From Acheta domesticus (lineage: Eukaryota; Arthropoda; Insecta; Orthoptera; Gryllidae): a DNA stretch of 64,000 nt. Position 1 is the stretch's first letter; each line of letters begins with the position of its first letter. Below the pieces are notes generated by a model. The model was not told where the DNA came from. It saw only the letters and a program-made list of their open reading frames with translations, and searched no databases. The DNA lies in assembly GCA_031308135.1 (NCBI GenBank), contig JAHLJT010003656.1, forward strand, positions 50,576,421 to 50,640,420, given 5' to 3'. Shown in pieces: positions 55,801-56,330 of the stretch. Both the position numbers and the translations under genes were made by a program.

Positions 55801-56330
55801 AATATGAATGTCGATGCGCAGTGTGCCGCGTCCCGAAGCCTCGTCCGCCGCGGCCGCCGCCGCGGCCGCCGCCGTGCCGTCCGCGCCCGCGGCGGCCGCC
55901 CACCTGCCGCCCGCACCCGTGCCGCCCGCGCGCCAAGCCGCCGTGCGCCTCCGGGTCCGCCTCGGCGTCCTCCGGGCGCAGCACGAGCCGCGGCAGCAGC
56001 CGCGGTGGCAGCCGAGGCGGCAGCGGCGGCAGCCGCTCCCGCCAGCGCTCGCCGCCCGAGCCGCAGGTGTGCCCGGCGGTGCGGCCGCGCCGCTGCCGCC
56101 GCACCATGTGGGAGCTGATGCACCCGTGCGTGCGCGGCCTCGGCCGCCACCCCAACACGGCGTACACGCGCCACCGCCACTGCTTGCGCCGGCCGCGCTG
56201 CAACGAGGGCTGCCGCATGGAGCGCCGCCCGCCCTGGGACGACAGCACCGCCATCCCCGGACTCACCACGCCCACCTACTACTCGCGCCCCGACTTCGTT
56301 ATCTTGCCCACCTCCTGTTCGAGTACGTAA
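4404..56330 (+). CDS. large multi-exon gene of unknown family, microexon-bearing
   Basis: Join: 4404-4551, 6041-6430, 8276-8302, 10429-10458, 11867-11902, 13885-13917, 15209-15238, 15424-15453, 18361-18393, 19689-19718, 22733-23122, 25142-25473, 30383-30475, 31147-31203, 40798-41497, 43550-43888, 47048-47275, 50271-50379, 53475-53755, 55206-55307, 55822-56330. The sum is 3927 nt: 1308 codons plus TAA, without an internal stop. Phases fit at every junction: 1 through exon 11; exon 12 closes at 0; 0 to 40798; then 1, except 2 between 50379 and 53475. No signal peptide or membrane segment is seen. The product is hydrophilic, highly charged and repeat-rich, with Cys-containing ends. I recognise no family and assign no function. 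Order and phase are seen; the transcript itself is inferred. Confidence 0.7.
4583..5140. repeat. 107-bp minisatellite, about five units
   Basis: The motif CACGGTGTAAGATATACAGG recurs at 4583, 4698, 4805, 4912, 5019 and 5126. The offsets are 115 (first unit) and then 107 four times. Units are nearly identical, so the expansion is recent. The array starts only about 30 bp after the exon 1 donor. The frame 4697-4939 on the minus strand is a repeat artefact. Confidence 0.95.
5141..6040. other. intron 1 remainder
   Basis: No exon-like segment was found between the minisatellite and the exon 2 acceptor. A minus-strand frame (5743-5961) has no recognisable motif. GC-richer patches near 5880-5960 look repeat-derived. 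Confidence 0.4.
6041..6430 (+). CDS. exon 2
   Basis: The acceptor TTTGCCCACAG and donor GGAG|GTGGGT bound 390 nt in phase 1-1 (residues 50-179). The peptide begins E-VASTDVLFLHTLSGFQHW and continues through RTYQNDVPKC, GPLTVYVNRRGVAP and KVPYFGHYGGAPW. It ends in a basic Cys cluster, KKTKCRKLLGNCCTCFP. Codons are GC-rich at third positions. This is the most ordinary-looking protein segment of the gene, with mixed hydrophobic and polar residues and several aromatics, so it could be a small folded domain. I do not recognise it. Confidence 0.85.
6470..6830. repeat. dense CAGTGA/TCACTG motif cluster in intron 2
   Basis: About ten CAGTGA copies, mostly as ATCAGTGA, and several TCACTG or CACTGAT copies lie within about 360 bp. 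The series starts 40 bp after the exon 2 donor. They are irregularly spaced, not a tandem array. Confidence 0.8.
6850..7065 (+). repeat. dispersed repeat A, copy 1
   Basis: The reverse complement of this stretch matches 48240-48475 closely, including GTTACCCCGCCGTTTTACAA, the GGTGGCGGGGTAA block and TCGTGGCACTCGTGCCACG. No coding capacity. Probably a short interspersed or non-autonomous element. A TTAACCCTTTGTACTCGTAA motif follows at 7143, resembling one end of the piggyBac-like MITE at 51545. Confidence 0.75.
7687..8118. mobile_element. hairpin element with ~95-bp inverted arms
   Basis: The left arm (about 7687-7780, AAAATGGTTACTTTTTGGGC and onward to AGTTTCACTTTATC) is the reverse complement of the right arm (about 8021-8118, ending CCCAAAAAGTAACCATTTTT) with modest divergence. 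The loop is about 240 bp and non-coding. It ends 158 bp before microexon 3. Confidence 0.8.
8276..8302 (+). CDS. exon 3: microexon, 27 nt
   Basis: The acceptor ATATTTTTTCCACAG and donor CCG|GTGAGTAT are both strong. Phase 1-1; with the upstream G it encodes DGGVLRKTS (residues 180-188). It is the smallest exon of the gene. It is too short for ORF finders and was recognised by its splice sites and by phase agreement with its neighbours. Confidence 0.65.
8303..10428. other. intron 3, repeat-derived
   Basis: Stretch 8990-9225 matches 57045-57255 in the same orientation (TTGCAAGCT, CTACGGAATTT, GTACCTGGCAATTC, CCCTTACATTCAAAT). Stretch 9370-9600 is an inverted relative of 55350-55500, with the CCCCATTTT core and a GTATACGTACGTATA end. 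Stretch 9740-9830 carries a GTCCGTCC motif and CCTAAACCATACG shared, inverted, with 54790-54904. No exon candidate was found. Confidence 0.55.
10429..10458 (+). CDS. exon 4: microexon, 30 nt
   Basis: The acceptor CCTCTTTTTCAG is strongly pyrimidine-rich and the donor is TATG|GTAATG. Phase 1-1, encoding DKEAGPRWQY (residues 189-198). Not obviously related to the later microexons except in its leading acidic and basic residues. Confidence 0.65.
10459..11866. other. intron 4
   Basis: AT-rich. Around 11125-11220 the ATATATATAA and GTGAACACGTGTATGT motifs are repeated three times. No exon candidate was seen. Confidence 0.4.
11867..11902 (+). CDS. exon 5: microexon, 36 nt (type E)
   Basis: The acceptor TTTTCAATTTACAG and donor AAAAAG|GTAACA bound it. 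Phase 1-1, encoding GRHHKDDAGDEK (residues 199-210). The 33-nt exon at 18361 (GPDHKSIAEGE) and the broken copy at 14855 are its relatives; all share a TTACA-type acceptor and the xxHxKxxA spacing. Confidence 0.7.
11903..12705. other. intron 5, 5' part
   Basis: No exon-like or repeat signature that I can name. GC-richer segments occur around 12180-12360. Confidence 0.4.
12706..12900 (-). mobile_element. tRNA-derived SINE family 1, copy 1
   Basis: On the minus strand, a tRNA-like head (GGGTTCGAGTCC-type box B, GGTGGTCGACATCGC region for box A) is followed by a body reaching to GCGACGTTAAA. The same head and body occur at 43285-43485 and 53163-53365. The extra arm between the boxes suggests a Ser/Leu-type tRNA ancestor. 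Confidence 0.8.
13885..13917 (+). CDS. exon 6: microexon, 33 nt (type G)
   Basis: The acceptor TTTCTCTTTCGCAG and donor GCTAAGG|GTAAAGTA bound it. Phase 1-1, encoding GSGKKRDRRAK (residues 211-221), strongly basic. The GCAG acceptor and GTAAAGTAC donor are shared with exons 7 and 8. The intron before it (13200-13290) is homologous to the stretch before exon 7 (14955-15060). Confidence 0.7.
13955..14019. repeat. (TA)n(CA)n microsatellite
   Basis: A TA run switching to CA repeats, about 40 bp after the exon 6 donor. Confidence 0.95.
14035..14430 (+). mobile_element. tRNA-derived SINE family 2, copy 1
   Basis: The head GGTAGCTCAGTGCATCAACT resembles a tRNA box A, and GGAGGTCGAGTTTCGACTGC resembles box B. 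The body contains CAGCTAGGTCGAATTC, GGAGAATTCTA and TTTCTCC, an internal CA run, and GCCGGGAGACTGGTCTGGAG. The copy at 45950-46315 aligns through all of these. Confidence 0.75.
14307..14345. repeat. (CA)n microsatellite inside SINE
   Basis: CA run within SINE family 2 copy 1. The other copy has a shorter run at the same place. Confidence 0.95.
14855..14880 (+). pseudogene. dead type-E microexon copy
   Basis: CTCCCGTCATGGAAGTGATG and the following CTGGAG align with exon 5, which reads CGCCATCATAAAGATGATG then CTGGAG. The acceptor is damaged (ATTACAAG instead of TTTACAG) and the segment, read to the next GT, is 26 nt, so using it would shift the frame. Flanking intron sequence matches that around exons 5 and 6, so this is a decayed duplicate and not chance. 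Confidence 0.65.
15209..15238 (+). CDS. exon 7: microexon, 30 nt (type G)
   Basis: The acceptor CTATTTTGCGCAG and donor CAAG|GTAAAG bound it. Phase 1-1, encoding GDGRKSRDDQ (residues 222-231). It is the near-identical twin of exon 8, made by the 215-bp tandem duplication. Confidence 0.75.
15424..15453 (+). CDS. exon 8: microexon, 30 nt (type G)
   Basis: The acceptor TTTTTTTTGCGCAG and donor AAAG|GTAAAG bound it. Phase 1-1, encoding GDGRKPSDDK (residues 232-241). Both splice sites and the open frame survived the duplication. Amino-acid changes against exon 7 are few (S to P, R to S, Q to K). Confidence 0.75.
15843..17305 (+). mobile_element. Tc1-like transposon, degenerate, with TIRs and TA target duplication
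   Basis: The left end CAGTGAGTGTCAAAAGCATT and the reverse complement of the right end CAGCGAGAATGAAAAGTCTT match, each followed by GGAA, and both are flanked by TA (15841-15842, 17306-17307). The 1463-bp interior reads as a broken Tc1 transposase: a KRRSGQPQLL helix-turn-helix end near 16240, TVKCGGGSEFG near 16580, and QKQNDPKHRA near 16730, the QxDNDPKHT motif with the catalytic Asp apparently kept. Stops and frame changes show it is dead. It sits in the intron between microexons 8 and 9. Confidence 0.9.
17308..18360. other. intron 8, 3' part
   Basis: Nothing beyond the Tc1-like element. Possible acceptors near 17648 and 18134 are followed at once by in-frame stops. Confidence 0.45.
18361..18393 (+). 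CDS. exon 9: microexon, 33 nt (type E)
   Basis: The acceptor TTTTTTTATTTTACAG and donor GAAG|GTAACC bound it. Phase 1-1, encoding GPDHKSIAEGE (residues 242-252). Related to exon 5 by the shared TTACAG|GT acceptor, GTAAC donor and HK..A..E pattern. Confidence 0.7.
19689..19718 (+). CDS. exon 10: microexon, 30 nt (type G)
   Basis: The acceptor TTTTTTTCTTTTGCAG and donor AGGG|GTAACG bound it. Phase 1-1, encoding DGEKKIPYDR (residues 253-262). The intron after it (GTAACGTACCACATCTAACA, then TAGTAATTTTAGC) is homologous to the introns after exons 7 and 8, so it belongs to the same duplicated exon series. Confidence 0.7.
19846..19895. repeat. (ATT)n microsatellite
   Basis: Uninterrupted ATT triplets in the intron after exon 10. 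They cause a poly-isoleucine frame on the minus strand. Confidence 0.95.
20240..20450 (-). mobile_element. transposon-derived coding remnant
   Basis: On the minus strand two overlapping frames give SLKIRFLHSHLNFF and, after a frame change, a NLGDVSDEHGE-type stretch and then YQD. I associate this combination with a repeat-derived protein found in many insect genomes, but I cannot name the element class. Stops and shifts make it dead. Further minus-strand fragments up to about 21300 may belong to the same copy. Confidence 0.45.
21775..21926. mobile_element. ~150-bp MITE
   Basis: The ends are an inverted pair: GGGGCCGTCCATAAATTATG at the left and CATAATTTATGGATGAC at the right, with AACGC/GCGTT inside. 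Between them is a C-rich, non-coding centre. It lies within ATT-rich DNA, so its target duplication cannot be read. Confidence 0.8.
21927..22732. other. intron 10, 3' part
   Basis: AT-rich, with interrupted ATT triplets at 21930-21990. No exon candidate was found before the acceptor at 22732. Confidence 0.4.
22733..23122 (+). CDS. exon 11: coiled-coil and S5-acidic segment
   Basis: The acceptor GTGCATTTACAG and donor GAGACAG|GTACAT bound 390 nt in phase 1-1 (residues 263-392). The first ~60 residues (EKDLDDAEKSWGILEQILKM and EKREAEEEAARQQERYY) have the heptad-like spacing of a coiled coil. WDQFDDVIETSDEEQ and a Cys/basic patch (HVCLRKTKCIPRRCRIWR) come next, then SSSSSEEERKRKLKSIEEQ. The S5-acidic start of that helix recurs in exon 18. 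The Ser run before Glu would suit casein kinase 2, which is inference only. Function unknown. Confidence 0.85.
23149..24158. mobile_element. piggyBac-like non-autonomous element, 1010 bp
   Basis: TTAA target duplications lie at 23145-23148 and 24159-24162. The left end reads CCCTGCAGTGGTAACGTG and the reverse complement of the right end CCCGGGAGTGGTAACGCG. Subterminal CAGACCCCC motifs repeat near both ends. No transposase frame was recognised. It lies 26 bp after the exon 11 donor. Confidence 0.85.
24163..25141. other. intron 11, 3' part
   Basis: AT-rich, no recognisable feature before the TTTTTTTAG acceptor of exon 12. Confidence 0.45.
25142..25473 (+). CDS. exon 12: Tyr/Pro repeat segment
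   Basis: The acceptor TTTTCGTTTTTTTAG and donor GCG|GTAAGTT bound 332 nt entering in phase 1 and leaving in phase 0 (residues 393-503). After an acidic start (GTENYDNEDALAG) come three imperfect repeats of about 11-12 residues built on Q-(E/D)-(G/A)-Y-P-x-x-Y-G-S: GYPSTSYGSAQ, AYPAPYGSVQ, AYPAPYGSRQ. The DNA of the last two is almost identical, so this is a recent internal duplication. A basic tail ends KERNFA. Extended Tyr/Pro repeats suggest a disordered or structural segment. Confidence 0.85.
25474..26267. other. intron 12, first part
   Basis: No recognisable gene or repeat. Confidence 0.4.
26268..26356. repeat. 89-bp palindrome
   Basis: The left arm TATGAAACTCGATGTAATGG continues into GTATTAATACACTCGTG. 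It pairs with the right arm CACTCGTGTATTAATACCC, which ends in CGTTTCATA. The loop is about 10 bp. Non-coding hairpin. Confidence 0.8.
26580..27000 (+). other. GC-rich island, possibly an LTR-like or repeat promoter
   Basis: Unusually GC-rich for the region, with GGCCGCCCGTTATAAGGCTG (a TATAA box) at about 26788 followed by GC-rich transcribed-looking sequence. I could not define element ends. Confidence 0.25.
27250..28220. repeat. diverged tandem repeat, unit about 390-400 bp
   Basis: Two diverged units: 27553 onward and about 27950 onward share GCAATTTTCxxAxAATCxGAG, ATTTCAACxAAxATGAGA, the TAC/GCTACCCGAG-type block, GTCATGTAxA, and finish with AACGGTTTAxGxxC. The GGTTTAGGCG end reappears at 54797 and, inverted, at 9808, marking a wider dispersed family. 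Confidence 0.6.
28221..30170 (+). other. possible LTR-like segment ahead of exon 13
   Basis: AT-rich first part, GC-rich last part ending ...GGATCGCTACA. The structure resembles the better-defined LTR candidate at 32079-33497, which ends CCGCTACA. No convincing start or target duplication was found, so the extent is uncertain. Confidence 0.25.
30383..30475 (+). CDS. exon 13: small phase-0 exon
   Basis: The acceptor GGTTTTGTTTCAG and donor GTTCTC|GTAAGT bound 93 nt. In phase 0, the only phase joining both exon 12 and exon 16, it encodes TPQNLRSSIESQKIKRKEKD and then LAQERNTKNVL (residues 504-534). The phase-1 reading is also fully open and strikingly basic (DPPKSAKQHRKPKDKAKRKR...). It would be used only if another exon before it changed the phase. 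Confidence 0.7.
30476..31146. other. intron 13
   Basis: AT-rich, no recognisable feature. Confidence 0.45.
31147..31203 (+). CDS. exon 14: small phase-0 exon, 57 nt
   Basis: The acceptor TTTCTTTTGGTTACAG and donor GATTCA|GTACGA bound it. In phase 0 it encodes EGAEVIRLLAAAGDQTADS (residues 535-553), a short amphipathic-looking helix. In phase 1 it is also open (RRRGDPPSGCCGRPNCRF). Continuity with exons 12 and 16 favours phase 0. Confidence 0.6.
31204..32074. other. intron 14, first part
   Basis: AT-rich, no recognisable feature. Confidence 0.4.
32079..33497 (+). mobile_element. probable solo LTR, 1419 bp
   Basis: It begins TGTCACGCACC and ends GTACCGCTACA, and is flanked by ATAG at 32075-32078 and 33498-33501, a 4-bp target duplication of the length typical of Gypsy-type elements. 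The interior has GC-rich blocks and no long frame with recognisable protein motifs. The target duplication is short, so chance cannot be excluded. Confidence 0.5.
33572..33661 (+). CDS. candidate optional exon, 90 nt, phase 0-0
   Basis: The acceptor TTAACTTGCAG is weak and the donor AGA|GTGATA moderate. The segment is 30 codons in phase 0, exactly what this part of the gene needs, and encodes a charged peptide (SGNSEIQKTEMRKEKSPATK, then NR) resembling exon 13 in style. Including it would give 1338 codons. Left out of the main join because the splice sites are poor. Confidence 0.3.
33711..34060 (-). mobile_element. Jockey/CR1-type LINE fragment
   Basis: The minus strand encodes the linker between endonuclease and reverse transcriptase: a VEVFTEMFNGLVNRHIPLKT stretch, then SRVTNTAASWASGEIRQLMH and DRDTAIKVFWKT. 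The HxPLKTxRV...W...I..LM..RD pattern is characteristic. Both ends are missing. Confidence 0.75.
34299..34340. repeat. (TCCG)n-type microsatellite
   Basis: GTCCGTCC/GTCTGTCT repeats preceded by CAAAACG. The same flanking context occurs at 9780, and the inverse microsatellite at 54819. Confidence 0.85.
34369..34390. repeat. (TTA)n microsatellite
   Basis: Short TTA run. Confidence 0.85.
34391..36670. other. intron 14, middle part
   Basis: No recognisable protein motif. A purine-rich stretch at 35265-35333 ends in CGTCCGG|GTGAGTTC, a good donor-like site, but no matching acceptor or coding frame was found. Confidence 0.35.
36671..38720 (-). mobile_element. R4/Dong-like non-LTR retrotransposon, 5'-truncated and broken
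   Basis: Minus strand, read from 38720 down. KLIIDSVVLKQASKK and NQKAYDSVPHD (reverse transcriptase finger/palm region) come first. RGISQGDSLSPLGFC, HLTYMDDIKLYAS (the YxDD catalytic motif as YMDD) and LLNITETFSEDIRMRFG follow (38533-38102). Next is YVRTQMTQEGGRGITNIT (37843-37541), a damaged zinc-knuckle and KYYPSRV region (37412-37215), and a decayed endonuclease domain (MYWDRSMIAD, WPDIIVMNK; 37200-36904). Its 3' end abuts an ATT run at 36671-36700, a TAA-type tail on this strand. Several frameshifts separate the blocks. Confidence 0.8.
38721..39455. other. intron 14, later part
   Basis: No recognisable feature. Confidence 0.4.
39456..39686. mobile_element. hairpin MITE family 1, copy 1
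   Basis: The left arm TATAGTGCGGCTTTTCTAAC runs through GATGGAATATCACACGGGAT. It is inverted at the right end, ATCCCGTGTGATATTCCATC through GTTAGAAAAATCGCACTATA. Related copies are at 54305-54530 and about 54560-54735. Confidence 0.85.
39805..39897. repeat. palindrome
   Basis: GAAGTGCTGTGCTAGCCGGT then AAATTCAC, a centre with CTCGCGAAGCGAG, then GTGAATTT and ATCGGCTAGCACAGCACTTC. Almost fully self-complementary over about 75 bp. Confidence 0.9.
39898..40797. other. intron 14, last part
   Basis: AT-rich, no recognisable feature. It ends in the CACCTTTTCCACAG acceptor of exon 16. Confidence 0.45.
40798..41497 (+). CDS. exon 16: charged K/R/D/E repeat exon
   Basis: The acceptor ATCACCTTTTCCACAG and donor ATCAA|GTAAGT bound 700 nt, entering in phase 0 and leaving in phase 1 (residues 554-786). 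A helical start (MDKICALKCASDRELDELLE, then RLRAAKKG) is followed by three imperfect ~23-residue repeats: SVDDDDGRDRRRSHRKSRGR, SDDDDGSGRRRSHRKSRSR, IDDDDDGRGRRKSRRKSRR. Next comes an acidic run, basic KKGRRKHGKDKHGKKRGRK, KDKDKDKDEDEEE and an acidic helix. Repeated KRxSxRKS blocks look like nuclear-localisation or nucleic-acid-binding sequence; that is inference. The ATG at 40807 could serve as an internal start. Confidence 0.85.
41498..42942. other. intron 16, first part
   Basis: AT-rich. No exon candidate. A purine-rich stretch (GGAAGGAGAAGGAAGGAGGG) lies near 42766. Confidence 0.4.
42943..43168. mobile_element. mariner-type MITE, ~226 bp
   Basis: The left end (TA)GGGTGTCCCACTTAAAAC and the right end GTTTTAAGCGGGTCACTCTG(TA) are inverted copies, and the match continues about 60 bp inward (GTGTTCTGTT, TTTGATTTTG). 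TA flanks both ends, the usual target of mariner/Tc1-mobilised MITEs. Confidence 0.8.
43285..43485 (-). mobile_element. tRNA-derived SINE family 1, copy 2
   Basis: Same head (GGGTTCGAGTCCCGCCTCGG on the minus strand) and body as the copies at 12706 and 53163. The body ends at GTTGATGCGACC. Confidence 0.85.
43550..43888 (+). CDS. exon 17: Trp/Cys-containing segment, GC donor
   Basis: The acceptor TTTTCTTTTGCAG enters in phase 1. The segment (residues 787-899) starts K-YATTVLCFDPSKPRSYWKP and runs through DPAPLGNDVVLLVNVRP and DDLFRKAQEG. It ends NCWDRFQKNVKEATKRISSK, KCAKCWNKFEKPCLPCT. The spaced Cys/Trp residues near the end could bind metal or form disulfides. The best phase-compatible end is ACAA|GCAAGT, a GC-AG intron. 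The GT four bases later (43893) would leave phase 2, which exon 18 cannot accept. Confidence 0.8.
44075..44130 (+). mobile_element. LINE 3' end with AAT tail
   Basis: GGAGGCTTTTGCCCTTTAGG and then GATGTTTTAGGCTAATAATAA. The same block in reverse orientation, with a long AAT tail, is at 46776-46895. Confidence 0.65.
44170..45690 (+). other. GC-rich segment, possibly LTR-derived
   Basis: Starts near TGTAATCAACCCCC and ends near GTACCGTTACA, resembling the ends of the LTR candidate at 32079-33497. GTAAGTGCG at 45528 could be a donor of an element leader. No clear target duplication. The reading frames show no domain I recognise. Confidence 0.25.
45950..46315 (+). mobile_element. tRNA-derived SINE family 2, copy 2
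   Basis: Aligns with 14035-14430: CAGCTAGGTCGAATTCACTA, GAGAATTCTAGCGG, TGGTTTCTCC, a CA run at about 46206, and GCGGCAGGAGACCAGTGGGG. The tRNA-like head is more decayed than in copy 1. Confidence 0.7.
46776..46895 (-). mobile_element. LINE 3' end with (AAT)n tail
   Basis: On the minus strand GTGAGCTACCCCAACAGAGA and GGGAGGCTTTTGCCCTGGGT precede a ~60-bp run of AAT/ATT triplets (46776-46838). Same family as 44075-44130. Confidence 0.65.
47048..47275 (+). CDS. exon 18: acidic helix with GxxxG repeats
   Basis: The acceptor CGTCGCCCTGCAG has a poor pyrimidine tract; the donor is GAGCAAG|GTGCGC. 228 nt, phase 1-1 (residues 900-975). KKLCPNAYMTSSSSSEDEG leads into a long charged helix (TAEELAKEEEERKAREELEK and RLRAEIEGKALREAQQRV). 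The end, GFERGYDEGFSEGYEQG, has Gly every fourth residue with an aromatic next to it. Such GxxxG ladders favour tight helix packing. The S5-acidic start echoes exon 11. Codons are strongly GC-rich at third positions. Its 3' end is amplified downstream. Confidence 0.8.
47229..47551 (+). repeat. tandem array of exon 18 3' end plus intron, four copies
   Basis: CTTCGAGCGC starts at 47229 (the true exon), 47321, 47417 and 47513: spacings 92, 96, 96. Each copy has the GYDEGF-coding stretch; copies 2 and 3 keep the GAGCAAG|GTGCGC donor and CACCTGTGAATTAGATTAAG. Copies 2-4 encode GFERGYDEVFSEGYEQG, FERRYDESFGEGYEQG and FERCYDEGFSEG. Copies 3 and 4 have an AG just before CTTCGAG, but it is in the wrong phase (2 instead of 1), so they are not usable as in-frame exons. 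Confidence 0.9.
47552..48125. mobile_element. insertion that split the exon 18 array
   Basis: The fourth copy breaks off at AGCGAGGG. About 535 bp of unrelated sequence follows, and the array tail CACCTGTGAATTAGATTAAG reappears at about 48089. About 25 bp of the unit is missing at the junction. The inserted segment has no recognisable frame. Confidence 0.6.
48240..48475 (-). repeat. dispersed repeat A, copy 2 (inverted)
   Basis: Reverse complement of 6850-7065. The shared blocks are ACGAGCGGGAGTCC, GGCACGAGTGCCACG, ACCCCGCCACCAGA, CATTGTAAAACGGCGGGGT (with one change) and CGGGAAAGG. Confidence 0.75.
48476..50270. other. intron 18, 3' part
   Basis: AT-rich. Block 48955-49010 is an internally repetitive CAAAAxTTxAAATTCAAA stretch. 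An acceptor-like TTTTCATTTCAG near 50080 is followed by an open stretch without a donor. No exon was called. Confidence 0.4.
50271..50379 (+). CDS. exon 19: Pro/Ser linker
   Basis: The acceptor TTGTTCTTCATTCAG and donor AAGACAG|GTATGT bound 109 nt, entering in phase 1 and leaving in phase 2 (residues 976-1011). The peptide reads GLEACKDELQGIPPPPLSPT and then TSQQVAALGGRGSSQD-R. The phase change is matched exactly by exon 20, which supports both calls. The Pro-rich stretch looks like a flexible linker. Confidence 0.75.
50380..51540. other. intron 19, first part
   Basis: A T-rich TTTTCTTTTTGTTTTC tract follows the donor. No exon candidate. Confidence 0.4.
51545..51744. mobile_element. piggyBac-like MITE, 200 bp
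   Basis: TTAA at 51541-51544 and 51745-51748. The left end is TTCTTTGCACTCGTAAG and the reverse complement of the right end CCCTTTGCACTCGTAGGG. Related single ends (TTAACCCTTTGTACTCG at 7143, TTAACCCTTTACACTCC at 55343) indicate a family. Confidence 0.8.
51749..53160. other. intron 19, later part
   Basis: No recognisable gene or element. A GC-richer patch lies at 51880-51990. Confidence 0.4.
53163..53365 (-). mobile_element. tRNA-derived SINE family 1, copy 3
   Basis: Best-preserved tRNA head of the three. On the minus strand CCCCGGTGGCCGAGATCGTT (box A region) and GCGGGTTCGAATCCCCC (box B) are separated by an extra-arm-like stretch. The body runs to GATGTTGATGCGACC. It ends 110 bp before exon 20. 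Confidence 0.85.
53475..53755 (+). CDS. exon 20: Gly/Ser/Tyr repeat segment
   Basis: The acceptor CGTATCACCAG enters in phase 2, matching exon 19; the donor CACCAG|GTCAGT leaves in phase 1. 281 nt (residues 1012-1105). Gly-rich throughout: YGGPGAFCGSRGPGGYGGG first, then EEYGGGG, VYGGGDPGSYGG. The tail is a tandem series of 8-residue units (GSYGSGPP, GSYGSGAQ, GSYGSGAQ, GSYGSGAP), where the 24-nt DNA units are nearly identical. Such repeats are typical of silk- or cuticle-like or phase-separating low-complexity proteins. Which one cannot be told here. Confidence 0.85.
54305..54530. mobile_element. hairpin MITE family 1, copy 2
   Basis: The ends TATATTGAGATTTGTATAAC and GTTTTAAATATCGCACTATA are diverged inverted repeats. 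The inner arms (GCATTTCGCGTCTTTCT / AGAAAGATGCGAAATGTCG) pair well. Same family as 39456-39686. Confidence 0.75.
54560..54735. mobile_element. hairpin MITE family 1, copy 3 (partial)
   Basis: CTTCAAGATGGAATATCTCA, GTCGCGTCTTTCTCGGTCGT, inverted at GCGAAAGACGCGAAATTCCG and TGAGATAGTTCATCGTGAAG. The outermost TATAGTGCG ends are not visible. Confidence 0.65.
54819..54904. repeat. (GGAC)n-type microsatellite
   Basis: GGACGGAC/GGACAGAC/GGCGGACA units. The upstream GTACGTATGGTTTAGGCGCT is shared, inverted, with 9808. Confidence 0.9.
54985..55140 (+). repeat. dispersed repeat B, copy 1
   Basis: TTTAGCAACTGGTTTTATCC, CCCGGCAATTAATTTTT, CGCCAAAAATTGGCCA, ATTACATAACTCTCCCTAT. The same series is at 57255-57395 and 62217-62345. 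Confidence 0.7.
55206..55307 (+). CDS. exon 21
   Basis: The acceptor CACGTGTCCCGCAG and donor CACGCG|GTACGA bound 102 nt in phase 1-1 (residues 1106-1139). It encodes DAGSGGPAAAQPRWVSCAAM and then GSSAPPRRRTPKPR. GC-rich codons, basic Pro/Arg end. It continues the low-complexity style of the flanking exons. Confidence 0.7.
55308..55752. other. intron 21
   Basis: TTAACCCTTTACACTCC at 55343 looks like one piggyBac-like MITE end. 55350-55500 matches, inverted, the 9370-9600 repeat (CAAAAATGGGGATTTTTTTC). No exon candidate in this part. Confidence 0.45.
55753..55801 (+). CDS. candidate alternative short terminal exon
   Basis: After CGCCCGTGCAG, in the same phase 1 that exon 21 needs, it encodes G-WTVVYAKVPACANPV and then TAA. 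GC-rich codons and coding-like composition. The pyrimidine tract is poor. If used, it would replace the Cys-rich C-terminus. Low confidence. Confidence 0.2.
55822..56330 (+). CDS. exon 22: Pro/Arg/Cys-rich terminal exon
   Basis: The acceptor CGATGCGCAG (poor pyrimidine tract) enters in phase 1, and TAA at 56328-56330 ends the frame (residues 1140-1308). It begins VCRVPKPRPPRPPPRPPPC with scattered Cys, then Ser/Arg/Gly repeats (GSSRGGSRGGSGGSRSRQRS). A more protein-like end follows: VCPAVRPRRCRRTMWELMHP, HRHCLRRPRCNEGCRMERRP, TYYSRPDFVILPTSCSST. The CNEGC end is preserved in the downstream duplicates, mostly with synonymous changes. The stop lies inside CGA|GTACGTAA, which also looks like a donor in phase 1, so the exon may not always be terminal. 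Confidence 0.75.
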
